Below, one piece after another: positions 22,319 through 35,032 of a stretch of 62,042 nucleotides of DNA (position 1 is its first letter; every line of letters begins with the position of its first letter). The notes beneath the pieces were generated by a model. It saw nothing but the letters and a program-made list of their open reading frames with translations. It did no database searches and was not told where the DNA came from. The translations under genes were made by a program, and so were the position numbers. The DNA is taken from contig JBNGIQ010009421.1 of the NCBI GenBank assembly GCA_049999765.1, forward strand, positions 447,645 through 509,686, given 5' to 3'. This DNA comes from Phaeoceros laevis (lineage: Eukaryota > Anthocerotophyta > Anthocerotopsida > Notothyladales).

Positions 22319-25300
22319 ATGACCTCCAGGAGGGTCTGGGGTGCCGGTGCTTCTGCTGCTGGTTGTAGATCTGGGACTGTCTTTACTGCAGTGAAGGCGG
22401 AGGAAGCATTGAGGGAGGGGCGGGTGACGGTGAATTGTCCTACAGCTGATCCTGGTGCAGCTGTGGTGGGTGATCCGGCTTCGGAAGTCGCGGCCATGGA
22501 CGAGGGAGCTCGGGCGGCTGGATCCGGCGCAGGTCGCTCCGGTGTGCACGAATTGTTCAGGTCGTCCAGAGTGATCAAGGTTGAAGCTCTGGAGTCCAGG
22601 AGGGTGGAGCTTTCGCAGACCAGTGGTAGTGCCGAGGAGGCGAAGTCGCCAGCAGACAATGGTGACAACAGCGCGCGGCAGAGGTCCGTGACGGAGACTG
22701 TGCGGCCTAGCCAAGATGCGGCCGTGCCGGTGAAGTACGAGTGGCAAGACACACGGCGGCCTCAAGTGTCGCCCTTGCCGGCTGAGATAGATGCTCAGGT
22801 GGCTGAGCTCATTGTGGTGGCCGATGCTGCTCCACCCCCGGTTGGTGCCGCCTCTGGTGGGGTACCAAGTCACAGCATCGAGCATGCCCGCGAGGCCGAG
22901 AGCTCAGACCCAGGCAGCAAGGGCCGTCAGGAGGAGTCGTTGAGGAATAAAGGCAAGGCAGCCCGTAAGAAGGGTGACACCCGATCTTATGGTGTGCACG
23001 GGGCTGGAAGCTGCATCGAAGTACCAAGTCTGGAGAACGGTAACCCAGAAGGAGGTTCCGGGGAGGCCGTAGAAGCACAACCAGGTGGGAGAGTAACCAG
23101 CGAGCTGGAATGCCGTGGACCGTCTGCTGGCGGCGAAGCTGAAATTGGTGGAACATGGACGGGACCAGAGGCTGGACCACAACCTCCTGAGTCTCTGGGT
23201 CCTGCCGTAGTGGCACATTTGGAGAAGGGTACTTCTGTCTGTCGGGTTTCTCAGATTGCACAGAGCCAAGGCAATGGATTTACTCCTGCCAGTTTGCGTG
23301 CTGCTCAGGAGCGGGCCTTGCAGCCCACTGGGAGGGAGTCCTTTGTTGAAACCTTGCATAATTTCAGGTCGTCTCAAAAGAGAAAGAGGGAAACTGTCTC
23401 GTGTGTATCATTGACCGATGAGAAAGTGTCAGTGCTTCTCACAGGTGTGAAAGAATTTGAAACGTCCTCTGGCCATCCATTTGGTGGTGATCAAACTTTT
23501 GCAGCAGAGTCTGGACAGCCGTCTGTACCTAGAATTTCTGTAGACCTGCCTGATTTAAACGAAGGTGGGCCCACAGCAGCAGCTGTGAAGTTTTATCTTG
23601 ATGGACAGCAAGAAGAGCAGCTGCGTGCGCAAATCCTTGTGTATGGAGCTCTCATGTAGGTGGATTTCTGGCCACAGTTTGTAGATCCATACGTGTATCT
23701 GAATTGTGACGCAGTTCGGTCTCCCTTAGCACTGCTTATTGCCACGGTCTTGCTGCGGCTGCCTTGGTAGTCAGTGTCTCAACTGGCAGTGACTAACATC
23801 TTTGTCTGGCCCTCTTCAACAGCCATGGTAATCAGATTGATGAGTCCTTGATGGAGTCGGCATTTGGGGATGGGATTTCAGGTTAGTTGCACTATTTCAG
23901 CCATTTTTCTAGATCTTGGGGACACTTGGCGTTATCCAGTTCATGATGACATGGGTCCCTTCGTGTGGTAATGTCACAAGTTTCCATGCAACTTTGAAAG
24001 CCATGGATAGCTTGGTACACCTTTACCCCACACAGGCAAGTCGAAATTGTCTATTGAGGTAGCAACTAGCCAGTCCTGCCCTCCTTCAACCTTTCAGATG
24101 AGTCAGTCTAGTTGCGTCCTAGTGTCTTCAGATTAATGGTCAACATCATTGGTTTGCAGGGCCCTTAACTGAATTGGACAGTAGCTTCGCTGTCCGATCT
24201 TGTTCACACTCTCACGTGAAGTTGTAGTCGCATTTTCTGCTGCTTGTAGTGTGTTTGGCTCTCACTTGTTCCATCTGCTTTTGTTTTGTAGAGGACTACA
24301 GGTTTGGAAGTGGAAAGTCAGAAGGGAAGACGCTATGGGAAGAATCTTGGAGGACTACTTGTGAAAGATTGAAAGCCAGGGAGCTAGCCCTCTTGCAGGT
24401 GTTTCCAGCTGAAGGGACCTCAGGAAGAACCGATATGTCTGATGGTATCCATGTGGAGGTGGTTGCATCTCTGGACGAGGTTCCAGATTCTCCAATGTCG
24501 ACTGAGTCTCTTGCATCACCTGGAATTGCTCTCGATGAAGATGAGGCTGGGACTGTTGTTCCAGTAACACCATTATCGCCACCCTTCCAGGCTCCAGAGG
24601 AAAATTTGGAGGGCACTGGTCCTGCATCCCCTGCATTGTTGCAGATAGTAGATATGGTGACAAGGACTGGTCCCATGATTCCGGAATCTGATGCCAATCC
24701 TGTCACCACTCCAGCCACCGCACAGGACAATTTGTCGGTAGTTGTTGAAAGTATAACAGTGCAAGTGGAGCACTTCGAAGATGTCGCACCAGGTCAGCAA
24801 GTTGACCATGTTGATGGAGGTGTAATGGTTGAGGAAATTGGTTTGAACGTGGTCAGAAGTTCGGGAGACAACAGATCTGGTGTCAATGAGGTAGTACCTT
24901 CTCACGCCAAGAGGTCACCTTTGACAGCAGTTTGGTCCCAGCTGGAAGAGGCCGGAGTGGGACTAGTTTCTGGGCTGCCTTCGGCAACTCCAGACACGAT
25001 CCCTACTACTGACCTTGACACCACTGAGGCAGACACGGTGACAAAGCGAATTGAAACAGCAAGTGATACTTCAGGTGTGGTAGTAAGGCCTGTAGACTCA
25101 GCTGAAGGCCTGGAAGATGCAATGACTATTTCTCCTCCTGCTGCTCCTGTGCAGAATGATGGTACCCAGCAAGCAGCAGATCTCACACAGGTTGCTGTTG
25201 GGGGTGGTGCACGATTGGACTCAACTTATGTAAATCCTGCCTCGAGTGATTTAGGCCATCCCATTTCAGAGCTTAGACAAGACACCTTGGAAAGAGATGG

Positions 25301-28300
25301 GTCAAGGGATGGTGCTGTGTCACAGTTAGATCAGGCCAGATTAAATGCAGAGGAAGCTGCAGCTGATGCTGCTTCGGCATTGCAACAGAGTCAGGCTGTA
25401 TGGACTCGTGTGCATGCAGAAGATCATTCGGGCCTTACTGTGGAGAAGCAACAGCAGCTTGCGTCTGCTGCTGTCAGTGTGGCTGCTGCTGCTTCAGTGG
25501 CAAAAGCTAATGCTGCAATTGCTAAGTTAGCGTTGGAAGCAGCTTCTCAGGCAAGACTTACAGCAGATGAGAGCACAGAGAAAGTGCTCCCATCTGCATC
25601 ATCTTTGGGGCAGGGTGTTTTGCATGCTGCAAAAGAGCAAACTTTGAAGAGGGCTGAAGATGCGGCAGCTGCTAGCAAAAGAGCACAGCTTCTAAATGCA
25701 GTTGCAAGGGCTGCAGAGTTGGCAACAGAAGCTGCACAGCAGATTGGGGCAGTAATAGCAATGGGTGATCCTCTGAAATTTTCACTAGAGGAACTTGACC
25801 AAGCTGGCATTAATGGGCACTGGAAGCTAGGTTCAACGTTGGAAAACACTGGTAACAAAAGTGGTCAGACAAAAGGACGGGCTAGAAAACCAGCTAAAAG
25901 GAAAGCGCCAAGTCAACCTCCTCAAGCTGGGAAAGAGGTGAAAGACAAATCAATGGGTGACTCTTCCTTAAAAGCTCTGTCAAAGAAAGGGAGTATTTCT
26001 GCGAAGAAGAAAAAGGAGCTGAGTGAGCTAAAGAGTGGTCTAAAAGTTGTGAAGAGGAAAAAATCTGTTACAGTTAGGTTGAAAACTCGTGCAAAACCTA
26101 AACCTGTGGCCGAGTCTGTACCCCCACCCAAGTTGATACGTGCTGTATCATCGAAATCCCTTGCCAAGCCTAAAGTGCCAAAGTCGGTGCAAGATGCCTC
26201 TGCTTCCGCCAAGTCTCCCCATCGCATCCCTGCTGTTCCTGTGTCTAAATCGACCAGGACAGGTGAAGTAGACCCGAAAAGAACAGAGCCTGAACATGAT
26301 GGGAGTGTCACAGAAGGATCAGTTGTTGAGGTCTGCTCAAACATCCTTAAAGCCTCAAAACTTTTGTACTTCCAAAGTTGCTCTTTCCAGTTTGTGTTGC
26401 TGTTGAAATGAGTGTAGATGGTTATACCACCAAGATGGGGAGATGTGAGGAAGGTTCTATGTTCTTGTTGACGGCTGCAGGGTCATTGATGGAAATGGTT
26501 TGTGTTCTAGGTTCTGGCTGATGAAGAGGGTTTACAAGGAGCTTGGTTTTCAGGGAAAGTACTTCGGATCCAAGGTGTTGAGGCATTAGTGGTGTACGAT
26601 GAAATTTTGGCGGACGATGGTAGGCCACCTCCTGACCTTCAAAAGATATTTGAAGAGTGTGTTCCATAACGTGAGACTGATGTCAGTGAAACTATGAATC
26701 TTGGGCCTGCAGGGACCACTCCATTACAAGAGTTGGTACCTTTGGGGGCTCAAGGCAATGGTGCACCAAAAATCCGTCTTGCGCATCCAATTAACTTTTC
26801 CAAGAATGAGGGTGCAAAGAAGCGAAGACGGTCTGGAGCTGGAGTTGGAAATCGGCTTTGGGTTGTTGGAGAGAAAGTTGATGCATGGATACGTGATGGG
26901 TACTCGCAACATCCTCTAACCATTTCTTTTGGTGTTTGTTTCTTGAATACATTAGCTTTTTTTAGAAATCTTATTGTTTGCCCAATGCAATGTGCTAGTT
27001 GGTGGGAAGGCAGAATTGAAGCGGTAAACGCGGAGGACGAGACTAAAGTTACAGTCCATTTCCCAGGTTAGTAAATATGAAATTTGTTTGGTGATCATCT
27101 TAAAATATTGTGCAACATGTGATTTGCTCATTAGTAGCCGCATTGCAATCAACATGTGATATAGGAGAAGGAGACACTTCTGTTATAAAGTCCTGGGATT
27201 TGAGGCCGTCACTTGTTTGGAGAGATGGTAACTGGGTTCTTTCGTCGGACCCTCAAGTACGGGAGGTACAATTTTGCTTGTTTCTACCATAGCTGTCGGG
27301 AACACGCCTCTACTTTTTTCTATTCGGTTAGGGTTGATTTCTGACCCCGCCTTTGAGCTGTAAACCCGTTTTACCTTATTATTGGCTGCGTTACTGTTTC
27401 TGTGGAATAGGATGAACAACCTGCAAAACGACAAAAGGTAGCCAGCAAACCTTTAAAGGCTCAAACGAAGAAGGGAAAGGGAACAAACACAGTCTCTACT
27501 GGAGGAAAGGGAGCTGCGCAAGGGAAAAGCACCAACTCAAAGAAAAAGGGGACCTCTGAGTCAGAGACACAGTTGAAGGCGGGAGTACAGGATGTTACGA
27601 AGCCAACCAAAAAGAGAAAGCTTGCAGAAATATCCGAGGCTGGTGAAACAGATAACTTCTCAAAGAGTATATCAAAGCAGAAGACAGGAAAAGGTAATAT
27701 AGGGCATGGAGAGTTGACTGCAGAGAAGGAGAAGGGTGGGACAACAACCGAGAAGCAAGCTTCAAAATCGTTGACCAAGAGTAAGGCCTTGACAGATGAA
27801 GAGCAGACTCCAGCAGGTAGAACGAGGAGGACAGGTGGGCAACAAACAATAGAAATTGTCTCAGCACCTGAGTTGGGTTCCAAGTCTCCTAGACAGGCTA
27901 GTGGAGGGCCAGGGAAAGCTTCAACTCCAACCAAGTCTTCTAAGCAGAGTACAGGAGGGCAAGGCAAGGCCTCAACGCCAGCCAAATCCACCAGCAAAGG
28001 AAAGAAAGCAAGTGCAAGCCGAAAGAGACCAGCCAAGAGGACTCCTGGAAAGGAGGCAGTACTGGAGAAGGATACATCTCCAGCGGACGGAAGTACTTCT
28101 ACAGGGGATGCTCCACCACAGGAAACCAATCCAGCCAAGGATGCACCTGCCACCAGGAGTGCACCCCCATACAATAATGCACCGCTGGCTAAAAGTGCCC
28201 CTCCAACGAAGGGTGCTGCACCAGACAAGGCTGTGTTTCCAGCCAAGGGTGTCTCTTCATCCAGGGCTACCCTTCCCGACAAGGATGTGCCTCCAGCGAG

Positions 28301-28754
28301 TAATGTGCCGCCTGTTAAGGATGCTGCGCCTCCCAAGGAAACTGTTGCAACTAAGCATACACCTCGTGGAAAAGATGGAAGACGGGGCTCTACAAATCAA
28401 CCAACAGATGCTGGCCCATCAGCCAAAAGGCAAAAGACCCAAAAAGGTGGCAAGGGTAGGCGAGCCCCAGAGCAAGACAGGAGGAAATCGAGCAGAAAGG
28501 CCCAGCCACCTTCAAAGGTATGAGGATTGAGTGAGCTGCGTCGTCTGGATGTGAGGTTTTATCCTGAATGAACCTTGATTGGCTAAAACCTGTTTCAATT
28601 ATGGGTTATACAATTCTAGGTTTCGGAGAGTCAGGGAAATCTGAACAAACAGGACACAGAGCAAGGTTGGAAAACAGATACGCGATTCGGTACACCACGA
28701 CGGACCCAAACGCTGGGTCTGGTTTATAATAATCTGCTGGCTTCACGAAGTTGA
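22319..28754 (+). CDS. Large Agenet-domain nuclear protein (G2484-1-like), one in-frame stop
   Basis: Eight exons join in perfect phase: 22319-23655, 23823-23881, 24292-26330, 26511-26899, 26999-27066, 27165-27265, 27411-28517, 28620-28754 (1744 codons plus stop). The N half is disordered and acidic. A conserved block spans exons 1-3: QILVYGALI, ESAFGDG, LWEESWRTTCERLKAREL. A long Ala-rich helix follows (near 25330-25760: EAAADAASALQQSQAV), then Lys-rich stretches. The tandem Agenet (Tudor-like) domain starts at 26511: GAWFSGKVLRI, APKIRLAHPI, LWVVGEKVDAWIRDG joined to WWEGRIEAVNA, SVIKSWDLRPSLVWRDGNW. The C tail is Lys/Ser/Pro-rich with degenerate PAKxAPP units (28080-28350). Agenet modules are known chromatin/RNA readers. 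Oddity: codon 1198 (26667-26669) is TAA inside the Agenet region; everything after remains open and conserved. Confidence 0.82.
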
Positions 28755-29508
28755 AGCTATTCTTGCAGATTGATCACGTCTTGTTCCTGTAGGGTTCCTC
28801 GAAGTGATACCGATTGCAACAGGTATCGGTGGTTTAGTGCACTAACATTAGGAAACATGGTAGTAGCTCATGGCCCAGCTGGTTTTCAGAATTTCCCTCC
28901 AGGCTATGTGCGGTTCCTCACTACCTCTTGTCTGGACTCCGAAGGAGGGCGGGGTGGTATTGCCCAGGAAGATGTGTCATCCACACGGATCTCATTGTAT
29001 ACTTTCACAAATCCCACACACTGGATCAGTCTGTAATCCGAATGTCTCGATCCGCGGGAGAAAGTTACGTCCTGGCCGTATTTAGTAAGTCTGAAGCCTT
29101 TTGGTTATTCGACAGAGCCAGGTCGGATCATAACCTACAGAACAGGAAGCAGTAGACCTGTCCAATGCGAATCGTTTGGAGAATACGACTCGCATGTACA
29201 TCCCAATTGTATTGATGCCCATCACTCTCGGGATTGAAATCTGCAAAATGATCAAAGACTTTGTAGGCCATTTTTCAATTTCTCATGTGCACCATCAACC
29301 CTGGACCCTGACCTTACCACGGACCAAAAGACTTTGCGAAGACTTTCTCCCGATGAATCATTTGGGAGAGCTTCTGCAGTCAGGTCCCCATACGTATGAT
29401 TTCAGTCCTGGTCCACCTTGTGCTGAGCGACCCTTACGCTACAACCACTTCGAATCAATGTGGAGAAGTGAAGCACAACGGGAACAACCAGCATTTCCAC
29501 GCCACCAA
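28755..29508. other. Convergent spacer Agenet (+) / ELM1 (-)
   Basis: No gene supported. An open plus frame at 29176-29580 overlaps the last ELM1 exon antisense and has no family likeness. Confidence 0.4.
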
Positions 29509-32103
29509 TTATTGAAGGCTCCATCCTCTAGCAGCAAGACGCTGCCGAACCTGATTGGCTGCCTCACGGTTGTCATTTAGAGGTGGATAGCTCCAGCTCT
29601 CTCTCATCTGGCAAGCAAGGGCAAATTTTGTCATCCAAAGCATTCTCTACCATTCAAGCTATAGTATACTGGTACATACAACACGGCCATGACCAGCGAA
29701 AGCTTGGATTTAAATGTGCAGGAGTGAAGTCGAAACTCACGTCCTCAGCGCCTGTAAGTGATCTGATCACTCCTCGTTGCCTTAAGTTCCTTTGAAATTC
29801 AGCAAATTTCCAAGTACATCTTTCCGCTCCTACAACATACACAGGCTTTCTGAAAACAAAACAAAGTAATAAGTGGCAGATACTGGTAATCATAGTCGTC
29901 AGGAGATAACAAATTGTACACATGATCACGTTGCTATGCAGTTCAGACTTCCCCAACTGCCAAGGTCAACAAACTCACCCTGTGCTGCAAGCCTCACTCA
30001 ACATGCTTATGGAATCTGCAGTGACAACAAAGGCATCTCCCCATGCTAAATGACCCAGGTGTGGGTTTGCACCTACAAGCAAGAGAAGTTTCAAATACGT
30101 TTTCAAAATTTGTGGCAGTAAGAAGTAAAGACCTTGCCCTGCATAGCTCTAGGGTCATCGTGTACCTCTTCCATCCCAGATATAGACCTTTGGATGATCT
30201 CTCAACTCCTGCTCGATGATTTTAGCAATCTGCAACCGACCACAAATGACTTGCACACATAAGCAATTGCTGCTAGCATCGGACAACATTGTAACTTAGA
30301 TTACAAACAATCACCTCCGAGCATTTCAAGATTTGGAATTGAGACAGCTTACCACAAAGCTAGTTCGCTTTGAAAAACTGATCCGCACGCTTCCACATGT
30401 GACCAGAACACGTTTCAAAGCAGTCACTAGTTCTACAGCTAAGTCCTCACCATACCTACAATGTCCTACAGACAACACTACACTGTCAACGTAGGTTCAA
30501 ACACAAATGCTGTACCAACACAGAACATGACATGACAAAGTTGGTCGAAGAACAACTAACTTGCAGGGCCACCGACATTGACTATAAGCAACGGCTTTGG
30601 AAGCGGCGCCAGTTCATCATGCCATGTCACAGCTGCTCCACGAAGCATCGCAGCATCAGCATGGTGCAGGGCACCAGTAGTAAGAACCTGCAAGAAGAGA
30701 AAACTGGAACGTGAGCAACTTGTGATTCATACTAAACAACAATGTGCACAGCATTGGTGTGTGCTTACTGACCACATGTTTCTCAGGTGGCTGCCTGGGA
30801 GTAAGCAACGGCAGAAGCACCTGCGGAACTTCCTGACGTGCTGCAGGTGTCAATGCATAATAGTCATGCGAAGGGGTGATAACCATATCAAACTGGTCCA
30901 AGCGACACCTGGGATGTTGAATCTGCAAAATGACTGAAGATAATAAGGTGCATTCTCAAGGTCACAGCGACACTAAACAGGAAATCCATATGCACTGAAC
31001 CTCAGCTGTAAAAATTCGAAACTCAGAGGTCATGATCAACATACTCAACAGCTCATTTCAGGCTCTAGAGCGTAAGGCACAGGCACTAAACACCAGTCGC
31101 ACCTGGATAACGTAGGTGGCCTGTGGGGCAAGTCTCTTAACCTCTGAAGCTACTGAGACTGTATCACGGCCTGAAGCCACTACGAGCAACGGCCCACCTC
31201 TGAGGATACAGACAGCCATACACTGAGAAATTTCACAACAAGGTTCCACACAACACAAGCACAGTATCAAAAAGCTTGTTTGAGACGCCAACAGGAAAGG
31301 ATAGGTTTACGTGCACAGATTGAACCTGTCAAAGTTGTCTTTTGCTATAGCGGCTATTCTTGCTGCATCAGCTTCTGCATGTGTTTTTGCCGGAGGAGAA
31401 GCAACATCCTCCGCACTCTGACTGTCGTCCTCCTTTTGAGTAGTCAGAAAAGACAGTGGCAGGTGTCTCCAGTCTGCTTGAAGATGTTTCAAAAGGCAAT
31501 CTATCTTTTTGTGCACTTGAACTGGAAGCCATCGCAGCCACAAGTTGTAGCCACCTCTGGGTCGGTATACACGCTGACACGGTACACATGATTTGTTACT
31601 CTTTGAATATAGCTTCAGCTTAGACGAGACCCAGTATCCCCATTCCAGTACCATTTCGGGTACCAAAAAACATCAAACTTGAGTCAAAACTGTGAAGTGA
31701 GGACGTTTTCGCACAAACAAGGAGGGAGTCACAAAGGTCTCGCGCTTGAAATACGATTTACATATGGAACAAAACAAAGTATAAGCATCCACTTCAAAAC
31801 AATGACAGTCTCAAGGAGTAAAAAACCTAAACCTAAACCTAAATTCAGCAGAAGACTTCTCCATCAACTAGACGGCAAAGCAGCCGGCATCAGGCCAGGA
31901 TATTGCAAGGTCTCACATACATGGATTTCAAAGTTATTCCCAAATCCCAGAGAGCGTAGGAGTCCAACGCATTGATGCTCTGCTCCAGCAGCCCCGTTCC
32001 CAATAACGAGAGCTCTTCGAACCACAGAAGAAATCCCTCTGTCAAAAATTTCTGGCATACCAGGGCTGCTGCCTGGAGGCTCTGGTAGTTTGATCGGTCT
32101 CAT
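29509..32103 (-). CDS. ELM1: ELM1-type mitochondrial fission protein
   Basis: ATG 32103 opens MRPIKLPEPPGSSPGMPEIF, the plant ELM1 start, with RRALVIGNGAAGAEHQCVGL. Later exons give VYRPRGGYNLWLRWLPVQVH (31500s), PLLVVASGRDTVSVASEVKR (31150s), IQHPRCRLDQFDMVITPSHD (30890s), HLGHLAWGDAFVVTADSISM (30020-30070) and KPVYVVGAERCTWKFAEFQ (29800s). It ends SWSYPPLNDNREAANQVRQR and a Leu-Gln stop at 29509. Known role: recruits dynamin-related protein DRP3 to plant mitochondria for fission; the family also has a glycosyltransferase-like fold. No breaks seen. Head to head with NDUFA1. A CCTAAA triplet repeat lies in its first intron. Confidence 0.92.
31827..31847. repeat. CCTAAA x3 telomere-like hexamer run
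   Basis: Within the first ELM1 intron the plus strand reads AAACCTAAACCTAAACCTAAA. The hexamer CCTAAA differs by one base from the plant telomere heptamer CCCTAAA. This is either an interstitial telomere-like trace or an intronic low-complexity run. Confidence 0.6.
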
Positions 32104-32908
32104 GTCGGAGACAACACATCCCCTCCACCACCACCGCCTCTTCTACTCACGCGCACCCCAAGTCTGCTCCTTCGGGACCGACTATGCCACGACAGACTAT
32201 TCCAGAATGCACAAAATCCACATGCGCTCAAACAAGGATTGCTCTTGGTTGGTACTTCTCCCACATCCCAGCTGCTCAGCAAATCATTTGACCCTGCAAA
32301 ACCTGGTCTCCCTGATCACATACACCGCTGATCCGAGCCAATCCCACGCAAACTGACCACGGCTCTGCTATCATTTTGTCTCGTGCCAACGAAAGCGATT
32401 CTCGCACTTACTTCCAAACCTAAGATGAATCATCCGATGTGCTATTATTTCTCGATCAGACCAGTATACTCTTCGACGACACCCAAGTGCAACACTCCCT
32501 AGCGAATTGAAGGAGCGCAACCGGAGAAGAGTTTGCATGCATAAGCTAATTCAGCCGGCACGGTACTCCTCCTAATGAAGTGCGTACACGATGTAGGTAA
32601 GAAGCCACATGAATCTGCCGACGGACATGTGGCGCTGGCACTGCGTTGCCTGCTTGAGCTAATCCTTTTTGTGAACGGTGAACCTATACCCGCCGGCAAG
32701 CTTTTCATCCCGGGCCGGGTAGCAATGGGACCTAGGTATGATACCTCCGAGTCTTCGTTAATCCAAGGTTTTCGATTCGTTGTTCCAAGTCCCAGGAAGG
32801 GGCCTAGGGTCGAATGACAGATGCGCTCTTCTCTGTTCGTCGTTCGTGAAGCAGGGGCTCAGCGTTTTGCGAATTCACCGAACATCGCAGTAATCCGAGG
32901 TTTGCTGA
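32104..32908. promoter_or_regulatory. Divergent region ELM1 (-) / NDUFA1 (+)
   Basis: 805 bp between two ATGs on opposite strands. An 80-codon plus frame (32575-32817) shows no family likeness. Presumed bidirectional promoter, by position only. Confidence 0.4.
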
Positions 32909-33312
32909 ATGTCGTGGGAGTCGGGTGCCGCTATGGCCGTCATCGGCACGATGATTGTGGTCATGGCGAACTCCCAAGGTCTTATCCATAAGCTCATGTA
33001 TGGAAAGGTTCGTAACCAATCCTTCTTCCTCAGCGGCTCCTCCACTTCTGCTATACGGCTGGTTGATTACAAAATTTTCCTTTGCTGAGGTTTTTCACGT
33101 TGGCAGCAGTACTGTATTGGATGAGCGGTTCTCTTCTTCGCTACAGTGATGAGAAATTCATGAATCTGACATTGAGAGTTCCGTTTCCTGGAGCTTTGCA
33201 GCCAAAGCATCCGCGTCATGATGCCTGGGATTTGGCTATGGAGGAACGAGACAAGCGTATCTTGGAGGAAGCCAAATCAACGGTGAGGGAACATTCCTGC
33301 AAAAAATCCTGA
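32909..33312 (+). CDS. NDUFA1: Complex I subunit NDUFA1/MWFE
   Basis: Two exons, 32909-33007 and 33202-33312, give about 69 residues. Exon 1 reads MSWESGAAMAVIGTMIVVMA (one membrane span, residues ~8-20) and NSQGLIHKLMYGK; exon 2 reads PKHPRHDAWDLAMEERDKR. The layout of single span, IHK-GKP junction and HDxWDxAMExRDK tail is that of the MWFE subunit. Role: accessory subunit of the respiratory complex I membrane arm, needed for assembly. The end is slightly uncertain: AACG|gtgagg at 33282 could be a further donor, but direct reading gives nine more codons to TGA at 33312. Divergent from ELM1, another mitochondrial gene. Confidence 0.85.
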
Positions 33313-33636
33313 TTTTTTGCAGATGTGCTAGCAAACTGATAGCAACCCGGTTTTCTGCTGACCTATTGCAGAGTTGACTAAATGGAGGGTCGTACACTCC
33401 GCTTTTTGTGACCCTCGTCGATGCATTCTCTGCCTTTTATAGCCGCTGATGGTGCGATATCTATGATGCAATAGAAGACAGCGGAGATGGAGTTCCTGTA
33501 GTTGGTCAAGAACTTCAAGATTGTTTTGTGTAGTTGAAGGCTTTATTTGAACGGAGCCGCAAATGGTGTTCTAGTGATCAATTTGCCATTTAAGACGCGC
33601 ACTTGTTTGGGCAGATAGAATCTAATCCACTATATA
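33313..33636. other. Convergent spacer NDUFA1 (+) / ZNF830-like (-)
   Basis: No coding signal; it probably holds both 3' UTRs. Confidence 0.4.
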
Positions 33637-35032
33637 CTACAAGTGCTTTGCACGCCAGTCTACATAGTAATTATCTTCCTCACTTTCCTCGTCACTCGAT
33701 ACTGCGTCGTCGTCCTGATGAGCTTCCTGCATACCAGCAGCTGCCGCTAGTTCAGCTGCCTTCTCTTGCTGCTTTTTTCGAAATGCCTCAACTTTTTCCT
33801 GCAGGGATCTGCAAACAGAGCAGGTGAGATACTGGGGCGAAAACCTGGAAGATCCAATACAAGAACTTGCTTGGCTGAGGCAAGATCACCGTTGCACAAA
33901 CTGTTCCCGCTCCTCTCTTTCCTCCGCAGCTTGGAACTGGTGAAAGAACGAAGAGTCAGACAGCACTGATCAACTACAAGTCAGGTTTATCCAGGAACGA
34001 GCATTGAAGTAGTACCTCTTCCTCATCCAGCCTGTTCTCCACGTCCTTAACATCGTCCTGAATTGATTTTTGAAATTCCTTCCATTCATCACTGCCAGGC
34101 AGAACGCGTCAGCTCAGGGCTCTATATTGACTTCGCAAAGGTTGCACTTAATATGGCAAGAAAGCTTACTTCAAGTCCACTTTTGGAGGCTCCAAGCCGC
34201 GTGCCTTGTGGTCAGCATCGACACTGTCGAAAAATCCTTCAGGTAGAGCCCCAGAGGCCTCAGCCAGTGCCTGTGCAATACCATTGTTCTTTTTGCCCTT
34301 CTTGCCACCACTTCCTGCGACGTTCCTGGGAGGCCGCCCCCCTGGCTCTGTGTTCGCTGTCCTAGACCAAACAACCAAGTATTCTGATTAGAAACATGCC
34401 CATCTTGGAACTGGATGTAATTAAGAGGTCTTCATCGATACCTGAGCGGATTTTCTTCGGCTCGGGGGCATCGAAGAAGTCTGCTGGTAGGGCTGATGAA
34501 GGGCGCGCAGCAGGAATAGCAGCAACAGCAGTTTCTACATGGGCAGGCTCTGCAGGTGATGGTGGAGGTTTTCCGGACGAAATGCCTGCGGATTTGGCCC
34601 TTGCCTTGAGATCCTCTGCTGCCTGTCATCAGTTAACAATAACCTGACTAAGCCCATGTGCAAATTGTCAAGCCTTGACAGGAGCTTCAATACAAACAGA
34701 CCCGTTGTCCCACAAAGTCGAATTACACAACAGCACCTGCGGGCGTTGCAATCAAAGAGGAGGAGTCACCTCTTTATGCTGTCGTGACACCAGGTGAGCA
34801 GGCCATAAGGACTCCGACTTCACCTGGACATTGCATACCTTACAGACAGCTTGCCCTAGATCATTGTACCTACAAGGAACAGTGAGCCGCTCCCAATATC
34901 AACAAGAAGCAAAGAGCTGAATAAGTGATGAGGCACTGACCTCACAAGAGGGGAGTCGATTCGCTTCTCCCGCTGCTGAGCGGCCTCTTTCATCCGAGAC
35001 CGTACAAGAGCTTTCGCCCGGGCTGCCTCCAT
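33637..35032 (-). CDS. ZNF830-like zinc-finger splicing-associated protein
   Basis: ATG 35032 opens MEAARAKALVRSRMKEAAQQ then REKRIDSPLVR. The next exon (rc of about 34755-34860) reads YNDLGQAVCKVCNVQVKSES followed by LWPAHLVSRQHK, a single C2H2 finger. Later exons hold AAEDLKARAKSAG, PADFFDAPEPKK, LPEGFFDSVDADHKARGLEP, DEWKEFQKSIQDDVKDVENR and, at the end, EKVEAFRKKQQEKAAELAAA. The protein closes SEEDNYYVDWRAKHL. This order matches plant and animal ZNF830 (CCDC16), a nuclear protein linked to spliceosome and genome stability. The coiled-coil C terminus is conserved. I see no break. Divergent from the DUF3727 gene. Confidence 0.86.

Noticed and set aside
22178-23377. Long minus-strand frames (235, 163, 157 codons)
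   Set aside because: Shadows of the biased, low-complexity first exon of the Agenet gene on the other strand.
27461-28336. 291-codon minus-strand frame rich in Ala/Gly/Leu/Ser
   Set aside because: Antisense mirror of the Lys/Pro/Ala-rich Agenet tail; no ATG-based family match.
29176-29580. 134-codon plus-strand ORF as a gene
   Set aside because: Overlaps the last ELM1 exon antisense and has no likeness to any family.
31827-31847. True telomere or chromosome end
   Set aside because: Only three hexamers, wrong unit length, and inside an intron of an intact gene.
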